Program-made: the position numbers and the translations under genes
Notes under the pieces: model-generated
Database searches by the model: none
What the model was told of the DNA's origin: nothing
What the model saw: only the letters and a program-made list of their open reading frames with translations
NCBI GenBank assembly: GCA_949123685.1
Contig: CASBHZ010000069.1
Span: forward strand, 1-15,798
Direction of reading: 5' to 3'
DNA length: 15,798 bases
Source: an uncultured Bacteroidales bacterium
GTDB lineage: Bacteria; Bacteroidota; Bacteroidia; Bacteroidales; Muribaculaceae
In this document: positions 5,455-15,761 of the stretch, piece after piece
Layout of the letters: the number at the start of each line of letters is the position of its first letter
Numbering within the stretch: position 1 is the first letter of the stretch

Positions 5455-8253
5455 ATGGAAGAAAAATATATAGTCATAAAAGGAGCGAGGGTCAATAATC
5501 TGAAAAATATAGACCTCTCTTTGCCTCTTAATAAATTCATAGTCGTTACAGGAGTCAGCGGTAGCGGAAAATCTTCGCTTGCATTCGACACTTTATATGC
5601 AGAAGGTCAGAGAAGGTATGTTGAAAGCCTTTCAGCTTATGCACGCCAGTTCTTAGGCAGGATGTCTAAACCGGAATGCGATTATATAAAGGGGTTGCCA
5701 CCGGCAATAGCCATTGAACAGAAAGTAAACACCCGTAATCCAAGAAGTACGGTAGGCACAGCCACTGAAATTTACGACTACCTGAGAATGCTATTTGCAA
5801 GGATCGGTCATACATTTTCCCCAATCAGTGGTCTTGAAGTCAAGAAACACGGAATTGAGGATATGATCAAGACAGCACTCTCCTATCCTTCCGGTACGAG
5901 AATGGCGGTGCTCATAGACATTCGTGTCCCTGAAAACCGGACTTTTGACCAGCAACTTGAAATATATCTGAAAGAGGGATATTCACGTCTTGAAAAAGAT
6001 GGCGAATTTATAGCAATAAACGAACTCCGATCTAATGGAACCCCTGAATCTTCAGATGGATATCGTCTCCTTATCGACCGTCTGTCGGTGTCTGAAGATA
6101 AAGATGAAATCTCCAGACTAACAGATTCTGTGGAAACAGCATATTATGAAGGACATGACGAATGTATTATAAAGATTTGGGGAACAGACGGAGTGCACGA
6201 GCATCAGTTTTCAAAACGATTCGTGGCTGACGGGATGGAATTTCGTGAACCCAGCGACTTGATGTTCAATTTTAACAATCCTTACGGGGCATGTCCGGTA
6301 TGCGAAGGATTCGGCAAAGTGCTCGGCATTAGCGAAGAACTTGTGATACCCAACAAAACATTGTCTGTATATCAGAACGCTGTTAAGTGTTGGAACGGAG
6401 ACAAAATGAATGAATGGAAGAACCAGCTCATACATATTGCCCCCCACTTTAATTTCCCTATTCACACACCATATATTGACCTGACGCAGGCACAGAAAGA
6501 TTTCCTCTGGCATGGCAACAGCCATTGGGAAGGGATAGACGGATTCTTCAAATGGATAGACTCACGTCAGGACAAGATCCAGTTCCGCGTCATGAAAGCC
6601 AGATACAGGGGCAAGAGCACTTGTCCTGAATGTAATGGCTCCCGTTTGAGGAAAGATGTGGAATATGTAAAGATAGCAGGCAAGACCATTTCTCAACTTG
6701 TAAAAATGCCCGTCTCGGAATTAGCTGTATTTTTCAAGAACTTAAAGTTAAATGCAACTGATGAAAAGATCGCAACGAGACTACTTGTCGAAATCAACCA
6801 AAGACTTGGTTTCCTTGATGAAGTGGGTCTCGGATATCTCACCCTTGACCGTTTGTCATCCTCCCTATCGGGAGGTGAAAGCCAAAGAATCAATCTGGCA
6901 ACCTCACTCGGAAGTTCCCTTGTAGGTTCTTTATATATCCTTGACGAACCGAGCATAGGACTTCATTCACGTGACACGGAAAAGCTTATACGCGTGCTGC
7001 GTAATCTTCAAAAAATCGGCAACACGGTTGTTGTGGTTGAACATGACGAAGAAATAATGTTGGCTGCCGACGAAATCGTTGACATAGGTCCCGACGCAGG
7101 CAGGCTTGGAGGTGAAGTCGTTTTCGAAGGAAACCTGAAAGAAATCCTGAAAGGCGGAAATGCCAATGGATCATATACAGTTGATTATCTCAGGGGAAAA
7201 CGGGACATTCCCGTTCCGAAGTTCAGACGTCCATGGAAACAGTTTATTGAAGTTGTAGGCGCAGCCGAAAACAATCTAAAAAACATAGATGTCCGTTTTC
7301 CATTGGGAGTAATGACAGTCGTGTCGGGTGTTAGCGGTAGCGGCAAATCGACCCTTGTAAGGGAAATTTTATATAAGGCACTCGTGCGTGCATTAGGAGA
7401 AACAGGAGACATTCCAGGCACACATCGCGCACTGTCTGGAGATATCAACAGCATCAAAGCAATAGAATTTGTTGACCAAAACCCGATAGGGACATCTTCC
7501 AGGAGCAATCCGGCTACATACTTGAAAGCTTATGACGAAATCCGGAAGCTTTTCTCGGAGCAACAGCTCGCAAAACAAATGGGATACACACCTGCATATT
7601 TCTCTTTCAATACAGAAGGTGGCAGATGCGAGGAATGCAAAGGTGAAGGAACGATAACCATTCCCATGCAATTCATGGCAGACATAGAAGTGCCATGTGA
7701 CGTATGCCACGGTAAACGCTTCAAGCAGGAAGTCCTTGACGTGGAATACAGAGGAAAAAATATATATGATTTCCTTGAAATGACCGTGAACCAGACAATA
7801 CAGTTTTTATCTGAATCCAACGGTTCGCAAGAAAAGAGAATCATAAAGAAATTAAAACCTCTTCAGGATGTAGGACTCGGATATATAAAACTCGGACAAT
7901 CGTCATCCACCCTCTCAGGAGGCGAAAGCCAACGTGTGAAACTTGCCTATTATATCTCCCTTGACAAGCAAGAGCACACCCTGTTCATTTTTGACGAACC
8001 TACAACCGGATTGCACTTCCATGATATTTCCACATTGCTAAAATCCCTCAACCATCTTGTAGAGAAAGGTAATTCGGTTATTATCATTGAACATAACATG
8101 GATGTTATAAAATCCGCCGACTGGCTGATAGACATAGGTCCGGAAGGAGGAGATGCCGGGGGATCAGTAGTGGCTCAAGGCACTCCCGAACAGGTTGCAG
8201 AAGTAAAGGAATCATATACCGGGCAATTCCTGAAAAATAAACTAAAAATATGA
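5455..8253 (+). CDS. uvrA: UvrABC system protein A (excinuclease ATPase subunit)
   Basis: DNA-damage recognition ATPase of nucleotide excision repair; it dimerises, loads UvrB at lesions and acts in the cytoplasm. Full length at 932 aa (family about 940). All parts are present in order: Walker A GVSGSGKSS (33-41), first zinc module CPVC (280-283) with CPEC (390-393), ABC signature LSGGESQR (471-478), Walker B LYILDEP (493-499), second Walker A GVSGSGKS (625-632), second zinc finger CEEC (725-728) with CDVC (748-751), signature LSGGESQR (820-827) and Walker B LFIFDEP (843-849). This is the complete UvrA pattern; Bacteroidales often carry more than one UvrA and I cannot tell which this is. The stop overlaps the next ATG by 4 nt. 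I see no SOS-type operator upstream. The upstream 200 bp hold decayed sequence. Confidence 0.97.
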   Translation: MEEKYIVIKGARVNNLKNIDLSLPLNKFIVVTGVSGSGKSSLAFDTLYAEGQRRYVESLSAYARQFLGRMSKPECDYIKGLPPAIAIEQKVNTRNPRSTVGTATEIYDYLRMLFARIGHTFSPISGLEVKKHGIEDMIKTALSYPSGTRMAVLIDIRVPENRTFDQQLEIYLKEGYSRLEKDGEFIAINELRSNGTPESSDGYRLLIDRLSVSEDKDEISRLTDSVETAYYEGHDECIIKIWGTDGVHEHQFSKRFVADGMEFREPSDLMFNFNNPYGACPVCEGFGKVLGISEELVIPNKTLSVYQNAVKCWNGDKMNEWKNQLIHIAPHFNFPIHTPYIDLTQAQKDFLWHGNSHWEGIDGFFKWIDSRQDKIQFRVMKARYRGKSTCPECNGSRLRKDVEYVKIAGKTISQLVKMPVSELAVFFKNLKLNATDEKIATRLLVEINQRLGFLDEVGLGYLTLDRLSSSLSGGESQRINLATSLGSSLVGSLYILDEPSIGLHSRDTEKLIRVLRNLQKIGNTVVVVEHDEEIMLAADEIVDIGPDAGRLGGEVVFEGNLKEILKGGNANGSYTVDYLRGKRDIPVPKFRRPWKQFIEVVGAAENNLKNIDVRFPLGVMTVVSGVSGSGKSTLVREILYKALVRALGETGDIPGTHRALSGDINSIKAIEFVDQNPIGTSSRSNPATYLKAYDEIRKLFSEQQLAKQMGYTPAYFSFNTEGGRCEECKGEGTITIPMQFMADIEVPCDVCHGKRFKQEVLDVEYRGKNIYDFLEMTVNQTIQFLSESNGSQEKRIIKKLKPLQDVGLGYIKLGQSSSTLSGGESQRVKLAYYISLDKQEHTLFIFDEPTTGLHFHDISTLLKSLNHLVEKGNSVIIIEHNMDVIKSADWLIDIGPEGGDAGGSVVAQGTPEQVAEVKESYTGQFLKNKLKI

Positions 8254-8669
8254 GAAGTTTAATTTATACAATATTGACGGTTTCTATAATGACAATGACC
8301 GCTTCTTCCTGCATTCAAAAGAAAGAGCGGTCATTACGTGGCGATGCCAGGGAACTATATGTCAAAAGCCGTAGGATCACCGAAGCATATTTGGACAGTA
8401 TGGCATCTGCCAAAGACAGCGCCTCATTGCTCTCATTATGCACCAGATTTGATGATGCCATCACTAAACTGAACTATGAATATTCCGCAGGTGCGGATTA
8501 TGAAATCTCTGAAGGTGAAAATGACACGTTAGCCACCCTTACAACGCGATTCATTTCGATGAGGGATTCACTTTTACATACCTATGCAAATTCTACAAAA
8601 GAACCTGCAGTTCCTATGGATTCAACTGAAATATCATCCGGGCTTGATAACCCTCATCTCACACAATGA
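8250..8669 (+). CDS. small predicted lipoprotein, function unknown
   Basis: 139 residues. Residues 1-20 form a hydrophobic signal ending in A-S-S with C21, a good lipobox (ASSC), so it is probably lipid-anchored in the periplasm or outer membrane. The mature part is rich in charged and Ser/Thr residues and looks helical (about 30-105), with a Pro/Ser-rich tail. No known domain recognised. Its ATG sits in the stop of uvrA (ATGA, 4-nt overlap), so it should be translated together with uvrA. Whether it has any role in repair is not shown. Its last 36 nt overlap the 3' end of the convergent U32 gene, and there is no clear terminator between them. Confidence 0.8.
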   Translation: MRSLIYTILTVSIMTMTASSCIQKKERSLRGDARELYVKSRRITEAYLDSMASAKDSASLLSLCTRFDDAITKLNYEYSAGADYEISEGENDTLATLTTRFISMRDSLLHTYANSTKEPAVPMDSTEISSGLDNPHLTQ

Positions 8670-10415
8670 ACAATCGAAAACCAATCTAAAACGGTTCTTA
8701 CCTGATTCAATATAAAACGGTTCACGTGCCTTAGAAATAGCATTATAATCGTTTTTTGTCTTCTTGCATATTCCAAGTTCGCGACGAAGACAATAACGAG
8801 TCCTCATAACGGTAATATCATTAGATCCCAAGCCTTGTGAGACCTCTATCGCCCTATCGGCTGTTTCAGCATCATGATCCGCGTAGAATCTCTCAGCAAG
8901 ACGATTGGCAATATTCCCTTCAGCTCCTATTTTTTCCTCCACATAAGACACCGAGCGATCTTCTATTCTCCTATATGAGAAAGGATAAGTTGCTTCCGCT
9001 GATTTATCAAGGATTTCAATAAGCTCCCTTTTCAAAGCAGTTAGCTGCGAAGCCGGAATATAAGTATCAGGATTCAATAAATTATTGAAATTCCTCAACT
9101 TATAGATAGTATTTCCAAGCTTGGCAAATATTTTCTCCGGCTCCATCCTCTTTTCAGCTTTAAACTTATCAACATTAAGCGCCAACCTCACACTCACCCC
9201 CCTGTCGTCAATGGCAGAAATGCCTTCTTCATCAATTTCAATATCAAGGCAGATAGTCCTTTTAACAGTTGGACGATCAAGCATCGCTTGCCATTCACGG
9301 TTGAATGTCCGGCGGATTTCACTCCCCTTGGGCATGTAAAAAGGTTTAGCTCCGATTATACGCCCGTTCTCTATGCGATTCACCCGGACTCCTTCATATT
9401 CGCCTTTGTCGTTAATAAAACTTATTCCATCCCCATTATTCAGTCTGCTGACATCATCAATACTTTCTCCCATTGATTTGGGCGTAAGGAGAGATGCCAT
9501 CTGCTTCTGCCGCCTGCCTTCCAGAAAATAACTCGTGAAACCACGATTGAAACTCTTTTCCGGATCCGGAATAAACGAAAACTCGCTAACACCAAGAGAC
9601 GAACGGCAATATTTATCAGGGCCAGATGAGATAACTTCATCAATAAGCTGTCTGTAATATGCAGTGATATTCTTAACATATGAGACATCCTTAAGACGCC
9701 CCTCTATTTTAAAAGACGAAACTCCCGCCTCAATCATATCCCGCAATCTATTTGCCGCGTTGAAATCTTTTAACGACAGAAGATATTTGTCCCTAAGAAG
9801 CACTTTCCCGTCTGCATCTGTCAGATTATATGGAAGCCTACACATCTGGGCACATTCACCCCGATTAGCACTCCTTCCATTCTCAACATAACTTGCCCTA
9901 CACCTTCCGGAATAGCTCACGCATAAGGCTCCATGAATGAAACATTCAACAGGCACAGACACACTCCTGCATATCTCTCTTATCTCGTCAACTGAAAGTT
10001 CCCTGGCAAGCACAATCTGCGAAAACCCGACCCTATCCAGAAATTGCGCTTTTGCAACATCCCTTGTGTCGCATTGTGTGCTCGCATGAAGTTCAATCGG
10101 AGGAATATCCATGCGCAAGACACCCATATCCTGCACAATGATAGCATCCACTCCAACGTTATAAAGTCGCCCAATCAAACTCTCAACTTTCTTGACCTCA
10201 TTATCATACACGAGAGTATTGACCGTGACATAAACACGGGCGTGAAACTGATGGGCAAACTTTACCACTTCGGCTATATCCTCTACAGAATTTGCAGCAC
10301 CTTTCCTCGCGCCATGACTTGACGCACCCATATACACGGCATCTGCTCCATGAAGTATAGCCTCTTTAGCAACATTCTTGTCAACAGCCGGCGCCAATAA
10401 CTCAAGCTTCCTCAT
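8634..10415 (-). CDS. U32 family protein, RlhA/TrhP-like RNA hydroxylase candidate
   Basis: Members of this family studied in E. coli (RlhA, TrhP) hydroxylate 23S rRNA or tRNA; older annotations call them peptidase or collagenase (P. gingivalis PrtC). The N-terminal barrel starts [12 protein letters not shown]. The U32 signature is E157-C-F-I-H-G-A-L-C165, followed by C172, C188 and C192, a likely iron-sulfur cluster set. More cysteines are near the C-terminus: C542, C550, C582 and C585 (the last two as CSLCEM). At 593 aa it is longer than the TrhP type and nearer the RlhA type, so a role in rRNA hydroxylation is my first guess. Its ATG overlaps the smpB stop by 4 nt, so it is coupled to smpB. 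It converges on the lipoprotein gene with a 36-nt overlap. Family firm, exact RNA target inferred. Confidence 0.88.
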   Translation of the reverse strand: MRKLELLAPAVDKNVAKEAILHGADAVYMGASSHGARKGAANSVEDIAEVVKFAHQFHARVYVTVNTLVYDNEVKKVESLIGRLYNVGVDAIIVQDMGVLRMDIPPIELHASTQCDTRDVAKAQFLDRVGFSQIVLARELSVDEIREICRSVSVPVECFIHGALCVSYSGRCRASYVENGRSANRGECAQMCRLPYNLTDADGKVLLRDKYLLSLKDFNAANRLRDMIEAGVSSFKIEGRLKDVSYVKNITAYYRQLIDEVISSGPDKYCRSSLGVSEFSFIPDPEKSFNRGFTSYFLEGRRQKQMASLLTPKSMGESIDDVSRLNNGDGISFINDKGEYEGVRVNRIENGRIIGAKPFYMPKGSEIRRTFNREWQAMLDRPTVKRTICLDIEIDEEGISAIDDRGVSVRLALNVDKFKAEKRMEPEKIFAKLGNTIYKLRNFNNLLNPDTYIPASQLTALKRELIEILDKSAEATYPFSYRRIEDRSVSYVEEKIGAEGNIANRLAERFYADHDAETADRAIEVSQGLGSNDITVMRTRYCLRRELGICKKTKNDYNAISKAREPFYIESGKNRFRLVFDCSLCEMRVIKPG

Positions 10416-10864
10416 TTCTTAAACATCCTGTCGATATTGCGCTTGTCTTCTCGCTCGCGGATCGACTGGCGCTTATCATATTGTTTTTTTCCGCGTCCGA
10501 TACCTATCTGCATCTTTGCAAACCCCCTTTCATTAATAAAGACACGCATCGGCACGATCGTGAATCCGACATCGTCCGCCGCCTTTTCAAGTTTGGCAAT
10601 CTCCTTTTTATTCAACAGTAGTTTACGGTCTCGCCTTGCAACATGATTATTATATGATCCATAGAAGTATTCGGATATATTCATACCTTTCACCCATACT
10701 TCTCCCCTTTCCACAACGCAATATGTATCAGTAAGCGAAGCCTTGCCGTCACGGATTGATTTGATTTCAGTTCCCGTCAATACAATACCGGCAATATATG
10801 TATCCGAGATTTCGTAATCAAATCTCGCGCGTTTATTTTTAATATTTACTTGTTCTGCTTTCAT
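10412..10864 (-). CDS. smpB: SsrA (tmRNA)-binding protein SmpB
   Basis: Binds tmRNA and brings it to stalled ribosomes for trans-translation; cytoplasmic. 150 aa, normal family length. Typical features are N-terminal [30 protein letters not shown] (beta-barrel core), the [13 protein letters not shown] stretch, [12 protein letters not shown], and the basic tail [20 protein letters not shown], which reads the empty mRNA channel. Overlaps the downstream U32 gene by 4 nt (ATGA). It lies 34 nt behind the membrane-protein gene, so all three are likely one transcript. The tmRNA gene itself is not in this window. Confidence 0.97.
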   Translation of the reverse strand: MKAEQVNIKNKRARFDYEISDTYIAGIVLTGTEIKSIRDGKASLTDTYCVVERGEVWVKGMNISEYFYGSYNNHVARRDRKLLLNKKEIAKLEKAADDVGFTIVPMRVFINERGFAKMQIGIGRGKKQYDKRQSIREREDKRNIDRMFKK

Positions 10865-10898
10865 ATATAAATCAACTATAGAACATGTTTAACCGAGT

Positions 10899-11681
10899 TC
10901 AGAGTGCTTGAGTTGGCAAAAACTCGTTAAAAACCCAATTCCAGAAAACCGGACAGCCTACTATAAGGAATGATAGCATTCCGCATGTGCGTGCCTCATT
11001 CTCTTTCGACACCCTGAATAACTTGACACCTTTACATGCAACGTATATCGTCCATAACGGCAAAAAGGCAAAAATCGGACCTGCCAACGGTAATAATCTA
11101 AACAATATGTAAAACACCGTCAATGTAGAGATGTTTAGCATCACATACTCTTTACCATAATAAGTATGTAGAATTTTACGAGCTTCTTTCGGAAGTAACA
11201 ACTCCCCAGACAACAATACCGAAAAATACCCGAAGAAAAAAGTGATGAACGTTATTATTGCAGGCACCAAAAGAGAAGAAAAAGTAACATCCGCCTCATA
11301 AAACAGCGCGGTATACTCAGAAACTGCCGCTAAACCTATAAGTGGATAAAAACAGCCCGCCGCAACAGAATCCACAGAATATTTACATCTCTTCAATGCT
11401 TTCCAACCGTCCACCGGATCAGAGAGCACTTTAATAAGCAACCCAAAGACAGAAGGTTTGGATGCATTCACGCTACCATTCCACGCCTCAGCATCGTTAT
11501 CCTCATATTCCTCTCCCCCAATATGACATTGCTCCTCATCTGCAATCACATATTCACAAGACTCTGAATTGTCATCATTACCGGCAAGCACATATTCTCC
11601 ACCGTTATCGGAGATTTCTTCTTCGATATTATAAACGGAGTCATTCTCTTCATCCTTCATTGAATACAAATTATCATTCAT
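10899..11681 (-). CDS. Yip1-like integral membrane protein with acidic N-terminal tail
   Basis: 260 residues. Residues 1 to about 75 are very acidic (many Glu and Asp) and contain a small repeat, EYVLA/EYVIA, at about 29-33 and 43-47. Then follows FGLLIKVLSDPVDGWKAL (about 79-96), the approach seen in Yip1-type bacterial proteins. About five hydrophobic helices follow at 105-125, 135-160, 180-196, 200-218 and 233-252. The substrate or partner is unknown. First gene of the probable operon with smpB and the U32 gene, 34 nt before smpB. A second Met at residue 8 is an alternative start; I keep the first because of its position relative to the candidate promoter. The family assignment rests on overall pattern. 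Confidence 0.72.
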   Translation of the reverse strand: MNDNLYSMKDEENDSVYNIEEEISDNGGEYVLAGNDDNSESCEYVIADEEQCHIGGEEYEDNDAEAWNGSVNASKPSVFGLLIKVLSDPVDGWKALKRCKYSVDSVAAGCFYPLIGLAAVSEYTALFYEADVTFSSLLVPAIITFITFFFGYFSVLLSGELLLPKEARKILHTYYGKEYVMLNISTLTVFYILFRLLPLAGPIFAFLPLWTIYVACKGVKLFRVSKENEARTCGMLSFLIVGCPVFWNWVFNEFLPTQAL

Positions 11682-11695
11682 AAAATAAGCAAGAG

Positions 11696-11703
11696 CAAAC
11701 TTA
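11696..11703 (-). promoter_or_regulatory. candidate Bacteroidota -7 promoter element
   Basis: On the minus strand the sequence TAAGTTTG matches the Bacteroides -7 consensus TAnnTTTG exactly, 14 nt before the ATG of the Yip1-like gene. The -33 position has only a weak TGTT. The implied 5' leader would be short. The palindrome at 11728-11747 lies just upstream. Confidence 0.35.
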
Positions 11704-11727
11704 AAGGGTATTTTTTTAACAGCTTAT

Positions 11728-11747
11728 AAGTAAGTGATCACTTACTT
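11728..11747. promoter_or_regulatory. 20-bp perfect palindrome, possible operator
   Basis: AAGTAAGTGA followed by its exact reverse complement, TCACTTACTT, centred on TGATCA with no spacer. It lies 47 nt before the ATG of the membrane-protein/smpB/U32 unit and directly upstream of the candidate promoter, and 11 nt from the GC-rich hairpin behind the mutase operon. The size and symmetry suit a dimeric regulator binding site. A structural role in termination is possible but it has no GC-rich stem. Confidence 0.5.
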
Positions 11748-11757
11748 GAATCTATAG

Positions 11758-11789
11758 AGGGAGCGGCGACCATCAGGCCGTCGCTCCCT
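11758..11789 (-). terminator. GC-rich hairpin behind the mutase genes, probable terminator
   Basis: 11758-11771 pairs with 11776-11789 (14 bp with two G-T pairs, loop of 4), 20 nt past the mutB stop. It lacks a following T run on the minus strand, so termination may be only partial or need other factors. It is not followed by a T run on the plus strand either. Confidence 0.6.
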
Positions 11790-11809
11790 TAAAAATATGA
11801 TGCTATATC

Positions 11810-13957
11810 TTATTGAGCACGGTCTTCGTTAAGAAGACGGATCATTTCAATCGCACTTTTAGGAATACGTGTGCCGGGACCGAAGATAGCTGCAACTCCT
11901 GCCTTATATAGGAAATCATAATCCTGTGCAGGAATAACACCACCCGCCGTAACCATGATGTCTTCACGACCAAGTTTCTTGAGCTCTTCAATCACCTGGG
12001 GCACCAATGTCTTGTGACCGGCGGCAAGTGAAGACACACCGAGCACGTGAACATCGTTTTCAACTGCCTGACGAGCTGCCTCTGCAGGAGTCTGGAACAA
12101 TGGTCCCATATCAACGTCAAAGCCACAGTCTGCATAACCAGTAGCCACAACTTTAGCACCACGGTCATGACCGTCCTGACCCATTTTGGCAATCATAATA
12201 CGTGGCTGACGACCTTCGCGAGCTGCAAAGTCTGCAACAGCCTTACGGGCCTCCTCAAATTCGGGATCACCCTTCTCTTCATTTGAATACACGCCTGAAA
12301 TAGTTTTAATTACTGCCTTGTAACGTCCTACCACAGCTTCGCAAGCATCTGAAATCTCTCCGAGTGAAGCACGAAGACCGGCTGCCTTGACTGCAAGGTC
12401 GAGAAGATTCCCCTTGGAAGGATCCTTAACGGCTTCTGTGATCTTGGCAAGTGCTTCCTTGACAGCTGCTTCATCACGGTTGCCCTTAAGATCTTCGAGG
12501 CGTGCACACTGCTCTTTACGAACCTCGGTGTTGTCAACTTCAAGAATATCAATCGGATCTTCGTGATCAAGACGATATTTGTTGATACCTACGATTGTCT
12601 GCGTGCCTCTGTCTATGTGAGCCTGAGTGCGGGCAGCGGCTTCCTCGATCTTTAGTTTGGGAAGACCTGTCTCGATAGCCTTAGCCATGCCGCCGAGCTT
12701 CTCAATCTCCTGAATATGCTCCCATGCACGATGTGCGATCTCGTTGGTGAGGGATTCTACATAATAGCTACCTCCCCATGGGTCAACCTGCTTGGTAACA
12801 TAAGTCTCATCCTGAATATAGATCTGGGTATTACGAGCGATACGTGCAGAGAAGTCTGTAGGAAGCGCGATAGCCTCGTCAAGTGCATTGGTATGGAGCG
12901 ACTGTGTGTGACCGAGAACGGCACCCATAGCCTCAACACATGTACGTCCTACGTTATTGAACGGATCTTGCTCTGTAAGAGACCAACCTGAAGTCTGGCA
13001 GTGAGTACGAAGAGCCAGAGACTTGGGATTCTTCGGATTGAACTGTTTAACTATCTTAGCCCAAAGCATACGTGCAGCGCGCATCTTGGCAATCTCCATG
13101 AAATAATTCATCGAAATACCCCAGAAGAATGACAAGCGGGGAGCGAAAGAGTCAATATCCATACCTGCATTGACACCGGCACGAAGGTACTCAAGACCAT
13201 CGGCAAGAGTGTATGCAAGCTCGATGTCTGCAGTTGCACCTGCCTCCTGCATATGATAACCGGAGATAGATATTGAGTTGAACTTAGGCATGTTCTTTGA
13301 TGTGTACTCAAATATATCTGCGATAATCTTCATCGAGAATGCCGGCGGATAGATATAAGTGTTACGCACCATGAACTCCTTAAGGATGTCGTTCTGGATA
13401 GTACCTGCCATTTCTTCAAGCTTGGCACCCTGCTCAAGACCTGCATTGATATAGAATGCGAGAACGGGAAGAACGGCACCATTCATTGTCATGGAAACCG
13501 ACATCTTGTTCAATGGAATACCATCGAAAAGAACCTTCATATCCTCAAGGGAGCAGATTGACACACCTGCTTTACCTACATCACCGACTACACGCTCATG
13601 ATCCGCGTCATAACCGCGATGGGTTGGAAGGTCGAACGCTACGGAAAGACCCTTCTGACCTGATGCGAGATTACGACGATAGAATGCATTGGATTCCGCT
13701 GCTGTGGAGAATCCGGCATACTGACGGATAGTCCAGGGACGGAGAGGATACATTGCGCTATAAGGACCACGCAAGAAAGGAGGAATACCCGACACGAAAT
13801 CAAGATGCTCCATGCCCTCAAGATCCTCTTTAGTGTACACGGGCTTTACCGGTATAAGCTCCGCAGTCATCCATTCTTCGTCGACAGCGGGCATCTGACC
13901 TTTTCCGGCAAAGGTCTTTGTAATATCTATTTCTTTAAAATTCGGTCTCATGATCAT
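11810..13957 (-). CDS. mutB: methylmalonyl-CoA mutase, large (catalytic) subunit
   Basis: Adenosylcobalamin enzyme that interconverts succinyl-CoA and (R)-methylmalonyl-CoA; in Bacteroidales it serves propionate production from succinate. 715 aa, full length. The N-terminal barrel has the substrate-binding stretch [17 protein letters not shown] (about 70-86), [10 protein letters not shown] and [14 protein letters not shown]. The C-terminal cobalamin domain has D595-G-H597-D-R-G600, the DxHxxG motif whose His replaces the lower cobalamin ligand. [12 protein letters not shown] and [15 protein letters not shown] of the B12 fold follow. The start at 13957 overlaps the small-subunit stop by 4 nt (ATGA); an in-frame ATG two codons later (13951) is also possible and gives the usual MRPNF-type start. 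Works as a heterodimer with the gene upstream. The meaB chaperone and epimerase genes are not in the window. Confidence 0.97.
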   Translation of the reverse strand: MIMRPNFKEIDITKTFAGKGQMPAVDEEWMTAELIPVKPVYTKEDLEGMEHLDFVSGIPPFLRGPYSAMYPLRPWTIRQYAGFSTAAESNAFYRRNLASGQKGLSVAFDLPTHRGYDADHERVVGDVGKAGVSICSLEDMKVLFDGIPLNKMSVSMTMNGAVLPVLAFYINAGLEQGAKLEEMAGTIQNDILKEFMVRNTYIYPPAFSMKIIADIFEYTSKNMPKFNSISISGYHMQEAGATADIELAYTLADGLEYLRAGVNAGMDIDSFAPRLSFFWGISMNYFMEIAKMRAARMLWAKIVKQFNPKNPKSLALRTHCQTSGWSLTEQDPFNNVGRTCVEAMGAVLGHTQSLHTNALDEAIALPTDFSARIARNTQIYIQDETYVTKQVDPWGGSYYVESLTNEIAHRAWEHIQEIEKLGGMAKAIETGLPKLKIEEAAARTQAHIDRGTQTIVGINKYRLDHEDPIDILEVDNTEVRKEQCARLEDLKGNRDEAAVKEALAKITEAVKDPSKGNLLDLAVKAAGLRASLGEISDACEAVVGRYKAVIKTISGVYSNEEKGDPEFEEARKAVADFAAREGRQPRIMIAKMGQDGHDRGAKVVATGYADCGFDVDMGPLFQTPAEAARQAVENDVHVLGVSSLAAGHKTLVPQVIEELKKLGREDIMVTAGGVIPAQDYDFLYKAGVAAIFGPGTRIPKSAIEMIRLLNEDRAQ

Positions 13958-15761
13958 TTGAGGAGTTTAGCGTTAAATCCGATAAGCGTGTCAAGCACAT
14001 TCACTTTCACGTGGATAAAATTCTCGATACCCTGTGCCTTGAGGTCTTCCATACATGCCGGAGCTCCTGCCACAACAAACATAGCGCGGTCAGCAAGTTC
14101 CTTATATGCCTCAGGAGCGAACTCAGCATATTCATCATCGCTTGAGCAGAGAACCACTATGTCGGCACCCTTTTCAATAGCGGCATCCACACCTTCTTTA
14201 ACTGTATTGAAGCCGATATTGTCTATGATCTCATAGCCTGCACAGCCAAAGAAGTTGGCAGAGAACTGAGCGCGAGCAAGGCGCATGGCAAGATTACCGA
14301 TCGTAAGCATGAACACTTTGGGTCGGTGAGCGGCACGTTCGGTGTCAAGACGCAGTTTCTCAAACTGGCTTGCAGCGCGATCGAAATTAAGCCATTCAAC
14401 TGCACCATCCTCCGCTTCTCCGGAATGGCATCCACATTTGCAGCATCCACCCTCGCTAACCTTGTCGATTGCTTTCTCTGTGAAGTTGGGATACTGGTTG
14501 GTGCCAAGAAGATTCTCTTTGCGGCGTGCAACATCAAGATGACGTTTCACTCCCGATTCGTTAACTTTTGCCTGAATCTCTCCTTTGGCAAGCATAGCGG
14601 CAAAACCGCCATTGTCCTCAACCTCATTGAAAACTTTCCAAGCCTGCTCGGCAATAGAAGCAGTAAGTGTTTCAATATAATATGAACCTCCGGCAGGGTC
14701 TACGACCTTATTAAGGTGTGACTCCTCACGAAGAAGAACCTGCTGGTTACGGGCAATTCTTTCGCTAAACTCATCCGGATTCTTATAGCAAAGATCAAAC
14801 GGAAGTGTTTCAAGTGAATCAACACCGGCAAGAGCCGCGCTCATTGTCTCGGTCATTGAACGGAGAAGGTTCACATGAGAATCGTATAGTGTCTGGTTGA
14901 ATTTGCTTGTAACGGCATGAACGAACATCTTGCAATTATCATCTGCTGCGCCATATGCCTTAACGATCTCTGCCCAAAGCATACGACCGGCACGGAATTT
15001 AGCAAGCTCCATGAAATAATTGGAAGAAATACCCATGTTAAATTTAACACGAGCTGCAACCTCATCGGCTGTCATACCCTCCTCTGTCATAATAGACATC
15101 CATTCAGCACCCCACGCCAAAGCATAACCAAGCTCCTGTGTGATGAACGCACCTGCATTATTGAACATGAAACTGTCAACAGCAAAACAGCGAATGCCTT
15201 TAACATCCTTAACGGCATCATAAAGTGCCTTACCCTCTTTTGCAGCATCCTTGGGGAAAGGAAGACCATGTTTGAGCAGACGGCGGAAAGGATTGTAATC
15301 AATTGATCCGCGGAACTCATTTTCAGCTCCCGCAGCCTTGATCACCTGAACAAGTTTGCCTGCCACTTCAACTGCCTTTCCGGGACAGCAAGTAATGTTT
15401 ACTTCTACCTTCTTAAGGTCAATATCTTTAAGAATCACATTAAGGTCGGCTTCTGCTTTTCCATGATGCAAAGTTATGCCGAGAGATTCTGCTCCTTTGT
15501 CAAGAATATGACGGGCATGAGCATTGAGTTCCTCGTCTGTTGAGCCCTGCACTTCCTGACGTATAAGCCAGTCATTGTTATTGCGAGTGCCTCTAACGTA
15601 GGGAAATTCGCCGGGAAGCGATCCGATTGTGGAAAGGCCCTCAATATCTTCCTTCCTGTAGAAAGGCTGAACATTGAAGCCTTCATTAGTGCGCCAGACA
15701 AGCTTCTTGTCAAAATCCGCACCCTTCAAGTCGGCGGTAATCTTAGCCTTCCACTCTTCAG
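13954..15761 (-). CDS. mutA: methylmalonyl-CoA mutase, small subunit, N-terminus cut off
   Basis: Non-catalytic partner of MutB. About 601 residues are visible; the frame runs on upstream of TTG 15727-15729 ([20 protein letters not shown]), so that TTG is not the true start. Perhaps 15-20 N-terminal residues are lost where the contig ends in adapter sequence. Recognisable parts are [28 protein letters not shown], the barrel segments [27 protein letters not shown] and [14 protein letters not shown], and a degenerate cobalamin domain ([16 protein letters not shown]) without DxHxxG, as expected for the small subunit. A Cys-rich linker, G-G-C-C-K-C-G-C-H, is coded at 14425-14451 between the two domains. 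Coupled to mutB by a 4-nt overlap; the promoter lies off the contig. Confidence 0.95.

Noticed and set aside
13805..15306. Several plus-strand frames of 60-143 codons opposite the mutase genes
   Set aside because: They are antisense to strongly recognised mutA/mutB and show no domain. Long antisense frames are expected from codon bias.
15727..15729. TTG as the start codon of mutA
   Set aside because: The upstream in-frame codons give [10 protein letters not shown], which fits the family N-terminus, so the real start is beyond the contig end.
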